DNA of 64,000 nucleotides from an uncultured Bacteroidales bacterium (GCA_937898885.1 CALDKD010000035.1:1-64000); one strand, 5' to 3'; numbered from the stretch's first letter, positions 41,390-51,258 are shown. The notes: generated by a model not told the origin, from the sequence alone. Numbers and translations are program-made.

Positions 41390-42763
41390 TTACTTATCCT
41401 CCTTCAATGATTTATCAAGCGGGAACCTATACGCCAGCCATCCCATGACGAGCGCTATCGCCGCAGGTATCAGCGAGAACAGCGCCCATACCATCGTACG
41501 CACCGAGTCAGTGACCGACGCAGGGTCAATCACCTGATTGCCGAACTCATCGGGAATCATACGCGCGCCTGCCAGACCGAGAAGCAGCGCGATAAGCGAG
41601 CCGGAGATCGCGCCTCCAAGCTTCTGCGCCATAGTACCCGACGAGAATATCAGTCCTGTCGATGAGGTTCCGTTCTTCTCTGTGGCATAATCGGCCACAT
41701 CGGAATACATTGACCACAGCAGCGGTGAGTAGAGGCCCACGCCTACCGATGTAAGAACCACAATGGCAACCATCACCCAGATATACTTAGGATTCATCGG
41801 AATGAAGAAGAACGCCACCGAGAACACCAGACAAATTACCGATGCCGTGATAAACGCCTTGCGCTTTGAGCCGACCCACTTGGCGAACTTAGGCGATACG
41901 CCTCCGAAGATCATACACGTAACCTCGCCAAAAGCCATCAGAACCGTAAAGTTGATGATAAGGCCGCCTACCGTGACATCACCACCCAGACAGTAGGATA
42001 TCATATAGCCTGCCACCGCATAACGGAAACCATTGAAGAAATTGGTACAGATGGCAACCAGAGTTAGGTATATCCAAGGCTTGTTGGTGAACAGGTCGCC
42101 GAACTGACGGAACGAGAACTTCTCGGCACGAACCGGTCTCAGGCGCTCCTTAGTCAGCAGTCCGCAGGCCAGAGTCATTGCGGCGGCCAGTATTCCGAAG
42201 CAGGCTCCAAGCACGGCATACTGATGCGCGTCGGTACCGCCCACCATCTTCTGCAGATACGGGAAAGAGAGCAGCGTGATGAAGCCCATCGCATACGCGC
42301 CCACCATACGGTAAGACGAGAAGCTGTTCTTCTCATTGTCATCCTCGGTCATCACACCCAGCAAAGAGCCGTATGGCACGTTCACCATCGTATAGACCGC
42401 CATCATCAGAAGATACATCACGTAGGCATATACGCGCTTCCCTACAGGACCCAGGTCAGGTGTGAAGAGCAGCAGTGCGAATATCAGTCCATAAGGAATC
42501 GCTCCGAATATAAGCCAGGGACGATATGTGCCCCACTTTGACTGTGTGCGGTCGGCAAGGCTGCCCATTATAGGGTCTGTCACCACATCAAACAGACGTG
42601 CTATCAGCATCAGCGCCGCGGCATCGGCAAACGTAAGGCCGAACACATTGGTGAAAAAGAGCGGAAAGGCTATGGACATTATCTTCCAGGTTATTCCTCC
42701 GGCAGCCGCATCGCCCAGCGCGTAGGCTATTTTCTCTCTGATTGTTGGTTTTGTTGAAGCCAT
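41390..42763 (-). CDS. GPH-family sugar:cation symporter (MelB-like)
   Basis: This 457-residue protein has 12 predicted membrane helices and is a member of the glycoside-pentoside-hexuronide:cation symporter family. Visible family marks are the N-terminal REKIAYALGDAAAGGITWKI and the cation-site region LFDVVTDPIMGSLADRTQSKWGTYRPWL. It should bring a disaccharide across the inner membrane with sodium or protons. Its stop codon is 2 nt before the GH94 start, so transporter and phosphorylase are tightly coupled, supporting uptake of a beta-linked disaccharide such as cellobiose. The aldo/keto reductase gene ends 20 nt upstream of the next start on the same strand. Confidence 0.92.
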   Translation of the reverse strand: MASTKPTIREKIAYALGDAAAGGITWKIMSIAFPLFFTNVFGLTFADAAALMLIARLFDVVTDPIMGSLADRTQSKWGTYRPWLIFGAIPYGLIFALLLFTPDLGPVGKRVYAYVMYLLMMAVYTMVNVPYGSLLGVMTEDDNEKNSFSSYRMVGAYAMGFITLLSFPYLQKMVGGTDAHQYAVLGACFGILAAAMTLACGLLTKERLRPVRAEKFSFRQFGDLFTNKPWIYLTLVAICTNFFNGFRYAVAGYMISYCLGGDVTVGGLIINFTVLMAFGEVTCMIFGGVSPKFAKWVGSKRKAFITASVICLVFSVAFFFIPMNPKYIWVMVAIVVLTSVGVGLYSPLLWSMYSDVADYATEKNGTSSTGLIFSSGTMAQKLGGAISGSLIALLLGLAGARMIPDEFGNQVIDPASVTDSVRTMVWALFSLIPAAIALVMGWLAYRFPLDKSLKEDK

Positions 42764-42783
42764 TGCTGTACTTGTTTAGTTAT

Positions 42784-43794
42784 TTATCTGTCTATTATAC
42801 AATCTATCTCATCCAGCTCAGCCTGCGAGAAGCTCAGGTTCTCCACACACTTCAGGTTGGCACGAAGCTGGTCAACAGAGCTTGCGCCCATAAGCACCGA
42901 TGTCACGCCCTCACAACGCAGGAGCCACGCCAGAGCCATCTCCGAGAGTTTCTGGCCACGGTCCATAGCTATCTCATCCAGGGCCCGCAGCTTATCAAGC
43001 AGCTCAGGAGTGAGCGTATCTCTTTTCAGGAAGAGATTGCGCGCCATTCTGGAGTCATCGGGCACCCTGCCGTCCAGATAACGGTCCGACAGCAGGCCCT
43101 GGGCCAGCGGTGAGAATGCAGTGAACCCCACCCCGGCATCCTTGCAGGCATTCAGTATGTCCATCTTTGCAGGACCGCAGTCCAGCATATTCAGGCGGCC
43201 CTGATATATCAGGCAAGGCACATCGCGCTCACGCATATAGTCGAACACATAATCCAGAGTCTCCAATGGATAATTGGATATGCCGGCATACAGGGCCTTT
43301 CCCTGACGCACAATATCCACAAGAGCCTGCAGCGTCTCCTCCAGCGGAGTATCCGGATCGTACCTGTGCGAGTAGAACAGGTCCACATAGTCCAGACGCA
43401 TCCTCCTCAGGCTCTGGTCCAGACTGCTCATCAGATACTTGCGCGAGCCCCAGTTTCCATACGGGCCGGGCCACATATCATAGCCGGCCTTTGTGGTTAT
43501 GAAAAGCTCATCACGGTATGGTCTGAACGAGGTGTCCATAATACGGCCGAAAGTCTCCTCGGCCGAGCCATAGACCGGACCGTAGTTGTTGGCCAGGTCA
43601 AAGCAGGTTATGCCGTTGTCAAACGCGCACTGCGCTATTGCCAGACAGTTCTCAAATGTATCAACGCTGCCGAAATTGTGCCAGAGTCCCAGCGATACCG
43701 CCGGCAGGCGCACTCCGCTCTCTCCACATCGGTTGTAGGGCATACGACCGTCGTAGCGCTCATCGTCTGCCCTGTATGTCAGTCTGCTGTCCAT
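42784..43794 (-). CDS. Aldo/keto reductase (YghZ/GpR-like)
   Basis: The 336-residue NADPH-dependent reductase has the AKR barrel and catalytic tetrad positions: Asp in TCFDLANNYG, Tyr in the same loop, Lys in LFITTKAGYDMWPGPYGNWGSRKYL, and His in DLFYSHRYDP. The sequence LGLWHNFG and the GPYGNWGSRKYL stretch are characteristic of the YghZ / L-glyceraldehyde 3-phosphate reductase subgroup. It reduces small aldehydes in the cytoplasm. It sits between the GPH symporter and an ExuT-like transporter in the same operon, so it may reduce a sugar-derived aldehyde, but the substrate is uncertain. Confidence 0.9.
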   Translation of the reverse strand: MDSRLTYRADDERYDGRMPYNRCGESGVRLPAVSLGLWHNFGSVDTFENCLAIAQCAFDNGITCFDLANNYGPVYGSAEETFGRIMDTSFRPYRDELFITTKAGYDMWPGPYGNWGSRKYLMSSLDQSLRRMRLDYVDLFYSHRYDPDTPLEETLQALVDIVRQGKALYAGISNYPLETLDYVFDYMRERDVPCLIYQGRLNMLDCGPAKMDILNACKDAGVGFTAFSPLAQGLLSDRYLDGRVPDDSRMARNLFLKRDTLTPELLDKLRALDEIAMDRGQKLSEMALAWLLRCEGVTSVLMGASSVDQLRANLKCVENLSFSQAELDEIDCIIDR

Positions 43795-43825
43795 ATTGTA
43801 AGTTTCCTTGCACTACTTCAATTAA

Positions 43826-45340
43826 TCACTCACCTACCGGCTTGTACTTGGGAACCAGCAGCTTCATAATGAGCCATCCAATCAGATAGCACACGCCGCA
43901 GATGCAGAACATAATGAAGTATCCCGCAGGCTTGCCCTCGAATCCCAGGAATGTGAGAGGCTCGCGCAGATAAGTGGCTCCGCTCTCAAGCAGGGCCTTC
44001 GTCATCTCAACAGCCTTGCCGTCAACCATAGTAGTGCCCGACGCATACACGAACAGCAGACCCGAGCACTTGTTGAAGATAAAGCAGCTCAGACCGCCTG
44101 CCATACCGCCAATACCGGTAATGGTAGCCACGGTACTGCGCGGGAACATATCGCTTACCGTAGAGAAGAGGTTCGCGCTCCAGGACTGATGCGCCGCTCC
44201 CGCAATACCCACAATGATGACCGGCCACCAGAAAGAGTAGCTGCCAAGAGGCTGAGCCAGCAGCGCCAGCAGCGGGAAGAACGCGAAGATAAGCATCGCG
44301 CGCATACGTCCGGCATACGGCTCCATACCCTTCCTCTCAACAAATATCGTAGGCAGGTATCCGCCCAGTATCGAGAGCATACATATCAGATAGACCGTGA
44401 ACAGACCCCAGCGGCTCTGCGGAGTATCAGTGGTATAGCCATAGACCGCGCTTATATAGACAGGCATCCAGAACAGGAAGAACCACCACACGCCGTCGCT
44501 GAAGAACTTGCCAGCCGCGAATGACCAGGTCTGACGGTATCTCAGGCATTGCCAGAAACTGATTACCTTCTCCTTTTCCTTACCGGCATCCGCCACAGGC
44601 ACGCCGGCGTCGGAATCGCTGTGAATATACTCCAGCTCAGCGCTGCTCACCCGTTTGCTGTTCTCCGGTTTGTCATACATAAAGTACCAGAATCCCATCC
44701 AGATGAAGCCCAGCGCGCCAATCACGATGAACGCCATCTCCCAGCCCCAGGCCTGCGCAATCAGAGGAATGCACAGAGGAGCAATCAGAGCGCCCACCTG
44801 AGCGCCCGAGTTATAGATACTCGTGGCAAAGGCACGGTCCTTCTTTGGGAAATACTCGGCAGTAACCTTGTTTGCCGCAGGGAAGTTGCCCGACTCACCT
44901 ACCGCCAGGATAAAGCGTGCCACAATGAACATCCACATACTTATGGTTGATACCGCCAGCGCTATGTTGCCGGTTGCCTCAATCAGTGCCTGCTTACCCT
45001 CAAGACCCAGCCACAGCTGTGTTCCGGTACCGCACAGGGCGTGGATACAGGCGCCGAATGACCATACTCCGATAGCGCAGAAATAGCCCCATTTTGTGCC
45101 AAGCTTGTCAACGAAGCGGCCTATGAACAGCATCGCACAGGCATACAGCAGCGAGAACCAGCCTGTAATGTTGCCGTAAGTGGCATCATCCCAGTGGAAC
45201 TCAGGAGCTATGAAGTCATTATAGGTGAGCGACAGGACCTGACGGTCAAGATAGTTCACGGTTGTGGCAAAGAAGAGCATCGCGCACATCACCCAGCGGT
45301 AATTGCTCATTCCTGCCTTTTTCTGATTGTCTTGATTCAT
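43826..45340 (-). CDS. MFS transporter of the hexuronate (ExuT/ACS) type
   Basis: The 504-residue inner-membrane protein has 12 helices and the anion:cation symporter family features: RWVMCAMLFFATTVNYLDRQVLS at the first helix, the loop GRFVDKLGTKWG between helices 2 and 3, and ESGNFPAANKVTAEYFPKKDRAFATSIYNSG in the middle of the first half. These are typical of hexuronate transporters that import galacturonate or glucuronate. A long insertion is present between helices 6 and 7. It is 24 nt downstream of murF-alr and 31 nt upstream of the reductase gene, probably in the same transcript. Substrate by family inference only. Confidence 0.9.
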   Translation of the reverse strand: MNQDNQKKAGMSNYRWVMCAMLFFATTVNYLDRQVLSLTYNDFIAPEFHWDDATYGNITGWFSLLYACAMLFIGRFVDKLGTKWGYFCAIGVWSFGACIHALCGTGTQLWLGLEGKQALIEATGNIALAVSTISMWMFIVARFILAVGESGNFPAANKVTAEYFPKKDRAFATSIYNSGAQVGALIAPLCIPLIAQAWGWEMAFIVIGALGFIWMGFWYFMYDKPENSKRVSSAELEYIHSDSDAGVPVADAGKEKEKVISFWQCLRYRQTWSFAAGKFFSDGVWWFFLFWMPVYISAVYGYTTDTPQSRWGLFTVYLICMLSILGGYLPTIFVERKGMEPYAGRMRAMLIFAFFPLLALLAQPLGSYSFWWPVIIVGIAGAAHQSWSANLFSTVSDMFPRSTVATITGIGGMAGGLSCFIFNKCSGLLFVYASGTTMVDGKAVEMTKALLESGATYLREPLTFLGFEGKPAGYFIMFCICGVCYLIGWLIMKLLVPKYKPVGE

Positions 45341-45364
45341 ATCTGATTACTAATTGATTTGTTT

Positions 45365-47833
45365 TTATTCTGAGAAATAGACTCTCTTTACGCGGGTTGA
45401 TACAGTAGATATAATCTCGTATGGAATGGTGCCCAGAATGTCGGACAACTCACTTACAGGCAGGTTCGTTCCGAAAATCTCAACGGAATCACCCTCCTTG
45501 CAGTCAATGCCGGTAACATCAATCATACACACATCCATACATATATTGCCCACATAATATGCCTTTTGTCCGTTCACCAGGCAATATGCGTGTCCGTTGC
45601 CCAGATGACGGTCCAGACCGTCCGCATAGCCTATGGGAATAGCCGCGATACGCGATTTTCTGGTAAGCACGCCTTTCCTGCTGTAGCCCACGGTCTCACC
45701 TGCCTCAAGCTCACGTATCTGAAGTATCGTGGTCTTGAGAGTGCATACCGGCGTGAGCGGCTTGTTCGTGATAGGATCAATGCCGTACAGGCCAAGGCCC
45801 AGACGCACCATATCGAAATGCACCTCCGGGAAGCGCTCAATGCCGGCGGAATTACAGATATGGCGCAGTATATGATGCTCGAAAGACTCCTGCAGCAGAT
45901 CAGTAGCCTTGACAAAGCGCTCTATCTGCACACGGGTGAAATCATCGAACTCCGCGCTGTCGCTGCCCACGAAGTGCGAGAACACAGAGCGCGGAATGAC
46001 GGCCGACTGGCGTTTCAGGCGCCTCACAAGCTCCGGGATATCCTCCGGCGCGAAGCCCAGACGGTGCATTCCGGTATCAATCTTCAGATGTATCGGGAAG
46101 TCGGTAATGCCATAGTGCTCAGCCTTTCTCACAAGCTCGTCCAGCAAGTCAAAGCTATAGACCTCCGGCTCCAGATGATTCTCAAATATGGTCTTGAAGG
46201 CAGAGCGCTCAGGGTTCATGACCATAATGCCTGAGTTGATGCCCGCACGCCGAAGCTCAGCGCCCTCATCAGCCACGGCCACTGCCAGATAGTTCACGTG
46301 CATATCCTGCAATGTCCTCGCAACTTCTATTGAGCCGGAGCCGTACGCCGATGCCTTGACCATACACACTATCCTGGTGCCCGGGCTAAGCTTGCTCCTG
46401 TAATAGTTCAGATTAGCGGTGATGGCCTTCAGGTCAACCTCCAGTATGGTCTCGTGAACCTTCAGCTCAAGTCTCTCCGTAACGCGCCCGAAATGGAACT
46501 TACGCGCGCCCTTCACAAGAATCTGCTCGCTGCGCAGGTCATCAAGCACGGGAGACTCAAGCAAGTCCTCGGTAGTCGGGAAGAACTGCTTGTCGCGCAC
46601 GCTGAACATCTGCGCCATGGATGATATGTCGCGGCCCACGCCTATCAGCTTGTCAATATTGCGGCTGGTCATAAACTGGTCAACCATACGGTACAGGGCC
46701 TTTGCCGACATTCCGCTCTGAAGTATGTCAGACAATATCAGAGTACGCCTGCGGTTCTTGTCATCCTGCCTGCGCGCCATGAAGTCCAGCGCTATGTCAA
46801 GCGACGAGAGGTCCGAGTTGTAGCTGTCGTTTATTATCACGCAGCCGCGCAGGCCCTCCTTAACGTGCAGACGCATTCCTATCGGCTCCAGTGTCCACAT
46901 ACGTCTGGTTATCACCTCAGGCGACAGTCCCAGATAGAGGCAGGCCGCCAGACAATGCAGTGAGTTCTGTATGGAGGCATCGTCTATAAAAGGTATCGAG
47001 TACTCGTTGTTCAGGCCAATGTAGCAATAGTGCACCACAGTCCTGTCAGTCTGCTTGTCTATGCTCTCAATGAACAGAGGCTTCTCGCGGTTTCTGGCAG
47101 ACCACGCTATCTCACGGACCGACAGCACCGAGCGGTTCACGCAATCCTGAATAAGCTCATTGTCCCCGTCATATATCACCACATCGCAATCCTGGAACAA
47201 CTTCAGTTTCTCCATACATTTCTCCTGAAGCGATGAGAAGTTCTCCTGATGCGCGCCGCCTATGTTGGTCAGGATACCTATGGTAGGATGTATTATCTTC
47301 CATAGCGGGCGCATCTCGCCGGGATCGGATATACCGGCCTCAAACAGGCCAAGCTCCGTGGAGCCGCCCATCATCCAGACCGACAGAGGAACGCCTATCT
47401 GCGAGTTATAGCTGCGCGGCGAGCGTGTTATGCTGAAGTCCTCAGCCAGAAGCTGATACAGCCACTCCTTCACAATGGTCTTGCCGTTGCTGCCGGTGAT
47501 TCCTATTACAGGAACGTTGAACTTCTGCCTGTGAACCGCCGCCAGACGCTGCAGCGCGTGCAGGGTATCCTCCACCACCAGGAAGTTGGAGCCCTCAAAG
47601 TCCTCCATCTTGCCCGGTATGCGGCTCACCACAAAGTTTCTCACACCCTTGTCATACAACTCACCCACATAGTCGTGGCCATCGTTGTTCTTACCTTTCA
47701 GCGCAAAGAAGACAGTCTCCCTGGGAAACGTCAGCGAACGGCTGTCTGTAAGCAGCCAGGACACCGAGAACGGACAATACCCGTGCCGCGCGGCACCGAT
47801 TATCTCCGCAATCTGCTCTATTGTATATGTCAT
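45365..47833 (-). CDS. murF-alr: Bifunctional MurF / alanine racemase fusion
   Basis: The 822-residue fusion joins two steps of peptidoglycan precursor synthesis. Residues about 1-440 are MurF (UDP-MurNAc-tripeptide:D-Ala-D-Ala ligase; ATP loop GITGSNGKTIVKEW, then LGLFEAGISDPGEM). Residues about 455-822 are the PLP-dependent alanine racemase (VDLKAITANLNYYRS, PLP lysine in VCMVKASAYGSG, catalytic Tyr in VGYSRKGVLT). Such fusions are known in Bacteroidetes. The start at 47833 is fixed because the best promoter lies at 47887-47917, downstream of an in-frame ATG at 47938, which therefore cannot be used. It is divergent from dxs. Confidence 0.95.
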   Translation of the reverse strand: MTYTIEQIAEIIGAARHGYCPFSVSWLLTDSRSLTFPRETVFFALKGKNNDGHDYVGELYDKGVRNFVVSRIPGKMEDFEGSNFLVVEDTLHALQRLAAVHRQKFNVPVIGITGSNGKTIVKEWLYQLLAEDFSITRSPRSYNSQIGVPLSVWMMGGSTELGLFEAGISDPGEMRPLWKIIHPTIGILTNIGGAHQENFSSLQEKCMEKLKLFQDCDVVIYDGDNELIQDCVNRSVLSVREIAWSARNREKPLFIESIDKQTDRTVVHYCYIGLNNEYSIPFIDDASIQNSLHCLAACLYLGLSPEVITRRMWTLEPIGMRLHVKEGLRGCVIINDSYNSDLSSLDIALDFMARRQDDKNRRRTLILSDILQSGMSAKALYRMVDQFMTSRNIDKLIGVGRDISSMAQMFSVRDKQFFPTTEDLLESPVLDDLRSEQILVKGARKFHFGRVTERLELKVHETILEVDLKAITANLNYYRSKLSPGTRIVCMVKASAYGSGSIEVARTLQDMHVNYLAVAVADEGAELRRAGINSGIMVMNPERSAFKTIFENHLEPEVYSFDLLDELVRKAEHYGITDFPIHLKIDTGMHRLGFAPEDIPELVRRLKRQSAVIPRSVFSHFVGSDSAEFDDFTRVQIERFVKATDLLQESFEHHILRHICNSAGIERFPEVHFDMVRLGLGLYGIDPITNKPLTPVCTLKTTILQIRELEAGETVGYSRKGVLTRKSRIAAIPIGYADGLDRHLGNGHAYCLVNGQKAYYVGNICMDVCMIDVTGIDCKEGDSVEIFGTNLPVSELSDILGTIPYEIISTVSTRVKRVYFSE

Positions 47834-47886
47834 AATCCTTTTTTTTCCAGAATAATCGCAAGTTAGCAATTTATATTCACAGAATA

Positions 47887-47917
47887 CAAAGTTATATCTA
47901 CTCAAGGAGGTTTCCAA
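47887..47917 (-). promoter_or_regulatory. Promoter of murF-alr
   Basis: On the minus strand TTG (47917-47915) and TAACTTTG (47894-47887) are 20 nt apart, a full consensus match, about 54 nt upstream of the start at 47833. Confidence 0.85.
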
Positions 47918-47937
47918 GCGAATATTTATAAATATCA

Positions 47938-47968
47938 TTGACTCATATAGGGAAAAATTGTAGTTTTG
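47938..47968 (+). promoter_or_regulatory. Promoter of dxs-trkA-trkH
   Basis: TTG (47938-47940) and TAGTTTTG (47961-47968) are 20 nt apart. It lies back-to-back with the murF-alr promoter, with 20 bp between the two -33 elements. The leader before the first ATG (47982) would be under 12 nt. Confidence 0.85.
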
Positions 47969-47981
47969 TCAGTTTTCCACA

Positions 47982-49913
47982 ATGATGGGTATGATAGAAG
48001 AGGGAAAGGAGAATTTGCTGAGTCACATAGACACGCCTGCCGACTTGCGCAAGCTTGACACCGCGCAGCTGCCGCAGGTATGTCAGGAGCTGAGACAGAA
48101 GATTATCGACGAGGTATCGCGCAACCCCGGCCACTTTGCGTCAAGTCTTGGAACTGTAGAGCTGACGGTAGCGCTGCATTACGTCTTCAACACACCGGAC
48201 GACAGGATTGTGTGGGATGTAGGACATCAGGCATACGGCCACAAGATACTTACCGGCCGCCGCGACGTGTTCCATACCAACCGCAAGCTGAACGGCGTCA
48301 GGCCGTTCCCGTCGCCTGACGAGAGCCCGTATGACTCATTCGTATCAGGCCACGCCTCCAACTCCATATCCGCGGCGCTCGGAATGGCCGTGGCAGACCG
48401 CAAGAGCGGCAATGGCCGCCGCGTGGTGGCCGTCATAGGCGACGGCGCAATGGGCGGCGGACTCGCATTCGAGGGCCTCAACAATGCCGCGTCGGCCGAC
48501 AACGACCTGCTCATCATCCTCAACGACAACAACATGAGCATCTCCTGCAGCGTAGGAGGCATGAGCACCTACCTCACCCATCTGCAGACATCGCTCCCAT
48601 ACAACAAGTTCCGCTACTATATGGCGCGGACAATGAGCCGGATAGGCCTGCTTGACGACAAGCGCCGCCGCGACATAATACGCAAGAACAACCGTCTGAA
48701 GATGAAGCTGACCAACCAGCAGAACATCTTCGAGGGAATGGATATCCGCTATTTCGGACCGATTGACGGGCACAACGTGCAGAACCTTGTGCGCGTGCTC
48801 AAGAATATAAGGAACATGCACGGCCCGCGCCTGCTGCACATACACACCGTCAAGGGCAAGGGCTACGAGCCTGCCGAGAAAGAGGCCTCCATCTGGCACG
48901 CGCCAGGCCTGTTCGACAAGGAGACCGGCGAGCGCATAATAAAATGCACCGACGGAATGCCACCGCTCTTCCAGGATGTCTTCGGAGAGACACTGCTGGA
49001 GCTGATGCGCTCAAACGAGCGTATTCTTGGAATCACCCCCGCAATGCCCTTAGGCTGCTCAATGAACATTCCAATGAGGGAGTTCCCCGGCCGTTGCTTC
49101 GATGTAGGCATAGCCGAGGGGCACGCCGTGACATTCTCCGGCGGTCTGGCCCGCGAGGGAATGACCCCGTTCTGCAACATCTACTCGTCGTTCATGCAGA
49201 GAGCATACGACAACGTCATTCACGATGTGGCGCTGCAGCGGCTGGGCGTAGTGTTCTGCCTGGACCGCGCGGGACTTGTAGGCGAGGACGGCCCCACGCA
49301 CCACGGAGCCTTCGACCTCGCATATCTGCGCCCCATACCGGGGCTTACCATAGCATCGCCCTTCGACGAGTGCGAGCTCCGGCGCCTTATGTACACCGCG
49401 CAGCTGCCCGGACAGGGACCGTTCGTAATACGTTATCCGCGCGGCCGTGGCGTCAGGACCGACTGGCGATGCCCGCTTGAGCCCGTGCAGGTGGGAACCG
49501 GACGCGTCATCAAAGAGGGCAGGAGCCTTGCGGTGCTCTCCATCGGCCCGATAGGAAACCTTGCGCTGGAGGCGATAGGCAAGTATGAGACTGAGCATCC
49601 GGAGCACAGTATCGCGCTCTACGACATGCGTTTCCTCAAGCCGATAGACACGAATATCCTGAGTACCGTAGGCAACAGCTTCAGCAAGATAATAACGCTG
49701 GAGAACGGCTGCGTGAGCGGCGGACTCGGAAGTGCCGTGGCAGAGTATATGGCAGACAACAGCCTTAATCCGCAAATCAGGAGAATAGGCATCCCTGACA
49801 AATTCATCCAGCACGGCACCGTGCCGCAGCTCCTTGAGATTTGCGGTATGGATGCCGGAGCAATATACAACGTCATCGCAGAGATGCTGAATTGTCAAAC
49901 CAACGGCATATAA
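47982..49913 (+). CDS. dxs: 1-deoxy-D-xylulose-5-phosphate synthase
   Basis: The 643-residue thiamine-diphosphate enzyme condenses pyruvate and glyceraldehyde 3-phosphate, the first step of the MEP isoprenoid pathway. Family motifs are present: DVGHQAYGHKILTGR, the ThDP/Mg loop GDGAMGGGLAFEGLNNA...NDNNMSIS, and DRAGLVGEDGPTHHGAFDLAYLR in the pyrimidine-binding domain; a transketolase C-terminal domain follows. Three in-frame ATGs (47982, 47985, 47991) lie close to the predicted transcript start; the third would give the most ordinary leader, so the exact start is uncertain by three residues. It is 6 nt upstream of trkA and likely co-transcribed with the potassium-uptake genes. Confidence 0.96.
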   Translation: MMGMIEEGKENLLSHIDTPADLRKLDTAQLPQVCQELRQKIIDEVSRNPGHFASSLGTVELTVALHYVFNTPDDRIVWDVGHQAYGHKILTGRRDVFHTNRKLNGVRPFPSPDESPYDSFVSGHASNSISAALGMAVADRKSGNGRRVVAVIGDGAMGGGLAFEGLNNAASADNDLLIILNDNNMSISCSVGGMSTYLTHLQTSLPYNKFRYYMARTMSRIGLLDDKRRRDIIRKNNRLKMKLTNQQNIFEGMDIRYFGPIDGHNVQNLVRVLKNIRNMHGPRLLHIHTVKGKGYEPAEKEASIWHAPGLFDKETGERIIKCTDGMPPLFQDVFGETLLELMRSNERILGITPAMPLGCSMNIPMREFPGRCFDVGIAEGHAVTFSGGLAREGMTPFCNIYSSFMQRAYDNVIHDVALQRLGVVFCLDRAGLVGEDGPTHHGAFDLAYLRPIPGLTIASPFDECELRRLMYTAQLPGQGPFVIRYPRGRGVRTDWRCPLEPVQVGTGRVIKEGRSLAVLSIGPIGNLALEAIGKYETEHPEHSIALYDMRFLKPIDTNILSTVGNSFSKIITLENGCVSGGLGSAVAEYMADNSLNPQIRRIGIPDKFIQHGTVPQLLEICGMDAGAIYNVIAEMLNCQTNGI

Positions 49914-49919
49914 CCTTAT

Positions 49920-51257
49920 ATGAGAATTGTAATCGCGGGAGCCGGCGACGTAGGCACACATCTGGCAAAGCTCCTCTCGGGCGAGAGCCAGGACATCACC
50001 CTCATTGACGAGAGTCAGGACAAGCTTGGCGGGCTTGACTCCAACTTCGACCTGCTTGCAGTGACAGCATCGCCAACCTCCATCAGAGACCTCAAGGAGG
50101 CCGAGGCGGGCAAGGCAGACCTGTTCGTAGCCGTCACGCCCGATGAGAGCCGCAACATTGTGGCCTGTCAGCTGGCGCACAATCTCGGAGCGCAGAAGAC
50201 TCTTGCCAGAGTTGACAACTACGAGTACCTTATGCCCAAGGCGCGCGAGTTCTTCACATCAACAGGCGTTGACTCGCTCATCTATCCTGAGATGCTGGCC
50301 GCCAAGGACATAGTGGATGGCATGCGCCAGAGCTGGATACGCCAGTGGTGGGAGTTCGCCGAGGGCACATTGGTGATGATAGGCGTAAAGCTCAGAGAGA
50401 ACGCCGAGATACTGAACGTGCCTCTCTACGCCCTGGGTACGGGACGGCCGTACCACATAGTGGCCATCGTCCGCAACAACGAGACCATCATCCCTGGCGG
50501 CAGCGACACCATCTACGCGGGCGATATGGTCTATTTCATGGCCAACAAGAAGGACATCCCGCTCATCAGGCGCATTGCCGGCAAGGAGGAGCTTCCCGAC
50601 ATCCGCGATGTAATCATAATGGGCGGGAGCCGCATCGCCATCAGGGCGGCGCAGATTATGCCCGAGAACGTCAACGTAAAGATAATTGAGCGCGACCGCG
50701 CCCGCTGCAACTGGCTCACAGAGATGCTCAGCAGCAGGGTTATGGTAATCAACGGCGACGGCCGCGACCCAAGCCTGCTTATGAGCGAGGGCATAGACCA
50801 CACCGAGGCCTTCATCGCCCTTACCGACAGCGCCGAGACCAACATCCTGGCCTGCGTGGCCGCCAAGAGGTTCGGCGTGACCAAGACCATTGCCGAGGTT
50901 GAGAACATCGACTACATCACTATGGCCGAGAAACTTGACATCGGCACGGTCATAAACAAGAAGAAGATAGCCGCCAGCCACATCTACCAGATGATGCTCG
51001 ATGCCGATGTGAGCAACGTGAAGTGTCTGACATTCGCCAGTGCCGAGGTGGCCGAGTTCATAGTAAAGAGAGGTGCCAGGGTTACCCGTAACTGCGTAAA
51101 GGACCTGAGCCTGCCACGCGGCGCCACAATCGGCGGCCTTATCCGCGGGCACGAGGGCATTCTGGTATCCGGCGACACCCAGATTCAGGAGGGCGACCAC
51201 GTGGTTGTGTTCTGTCTGGACGGAATGATAAGGAAACTGGAAAAATACTTCAACTGA
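49920..51257 (+). CDS. trkA: Trk potassium uptake regulatory subunit TrkA
   Basis: The 445-residue cytoplasmic protein has two tandem RCK units. Each has an NAD-binding Rossmann domain (MRIVIAGAGDVGTHLAKLL at 1-19 and VIIMGGSRIAIRAAQIM near 237) followed by a TrkA-C domain. It controls the TrkH channel in response to nucleotides. It lies between dxs and trkH, with 6 nt and 1 nt gaps, so expression of potassium uptake is linked to dxs. Motifs and length are normal for the family. Confidence 0.95.
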   Translation: MRIVIAGAGDVGTHLAKLLSGESQDITLIDESQDKLGGLDSNFDLLAVTASPTSIRDLKEAEAGKADLFVAVTPDESRNIVACQLAHNLGAQKTLARVDNYEYLMPKAREFFTSTGVDSLIYPEMLAAKDIVDGMRQSWIRQWWEFAEGTLVMIGVKLRENAEILNVPLYALGTGRPYHIVAIVRNNETIIPGGSDTIYAGDMVYFMANKKDIPLIRRIAGKEELPDIRDVIIMGGSRIAIRAAQIMPENVNVKIIERDRARCNWLTEMLSSRVMVINGDGRDPSLLMSEGIDHTEAFIALTDSAETNILACVAAKRFGVTKTIAEVENIDYITMAEKLDIGTVINKKKIAASHIYQMMLDADVSNVKCLTFASAEVAEFIVKRGARVTRNCVKDLSLPRGATIGGLIRGHEGILVSGDTQIQEGDHVVVFCLDGMIRKLEKYFN

Positions 51258-51258
51258 G

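Noticed and set aside
47834..47938. N-terminal extension of MurF-Alr to an ATG at 47938
   Set aside because: The extension has no similarity to MurF and the promoter with consensus boxes lies inside it.
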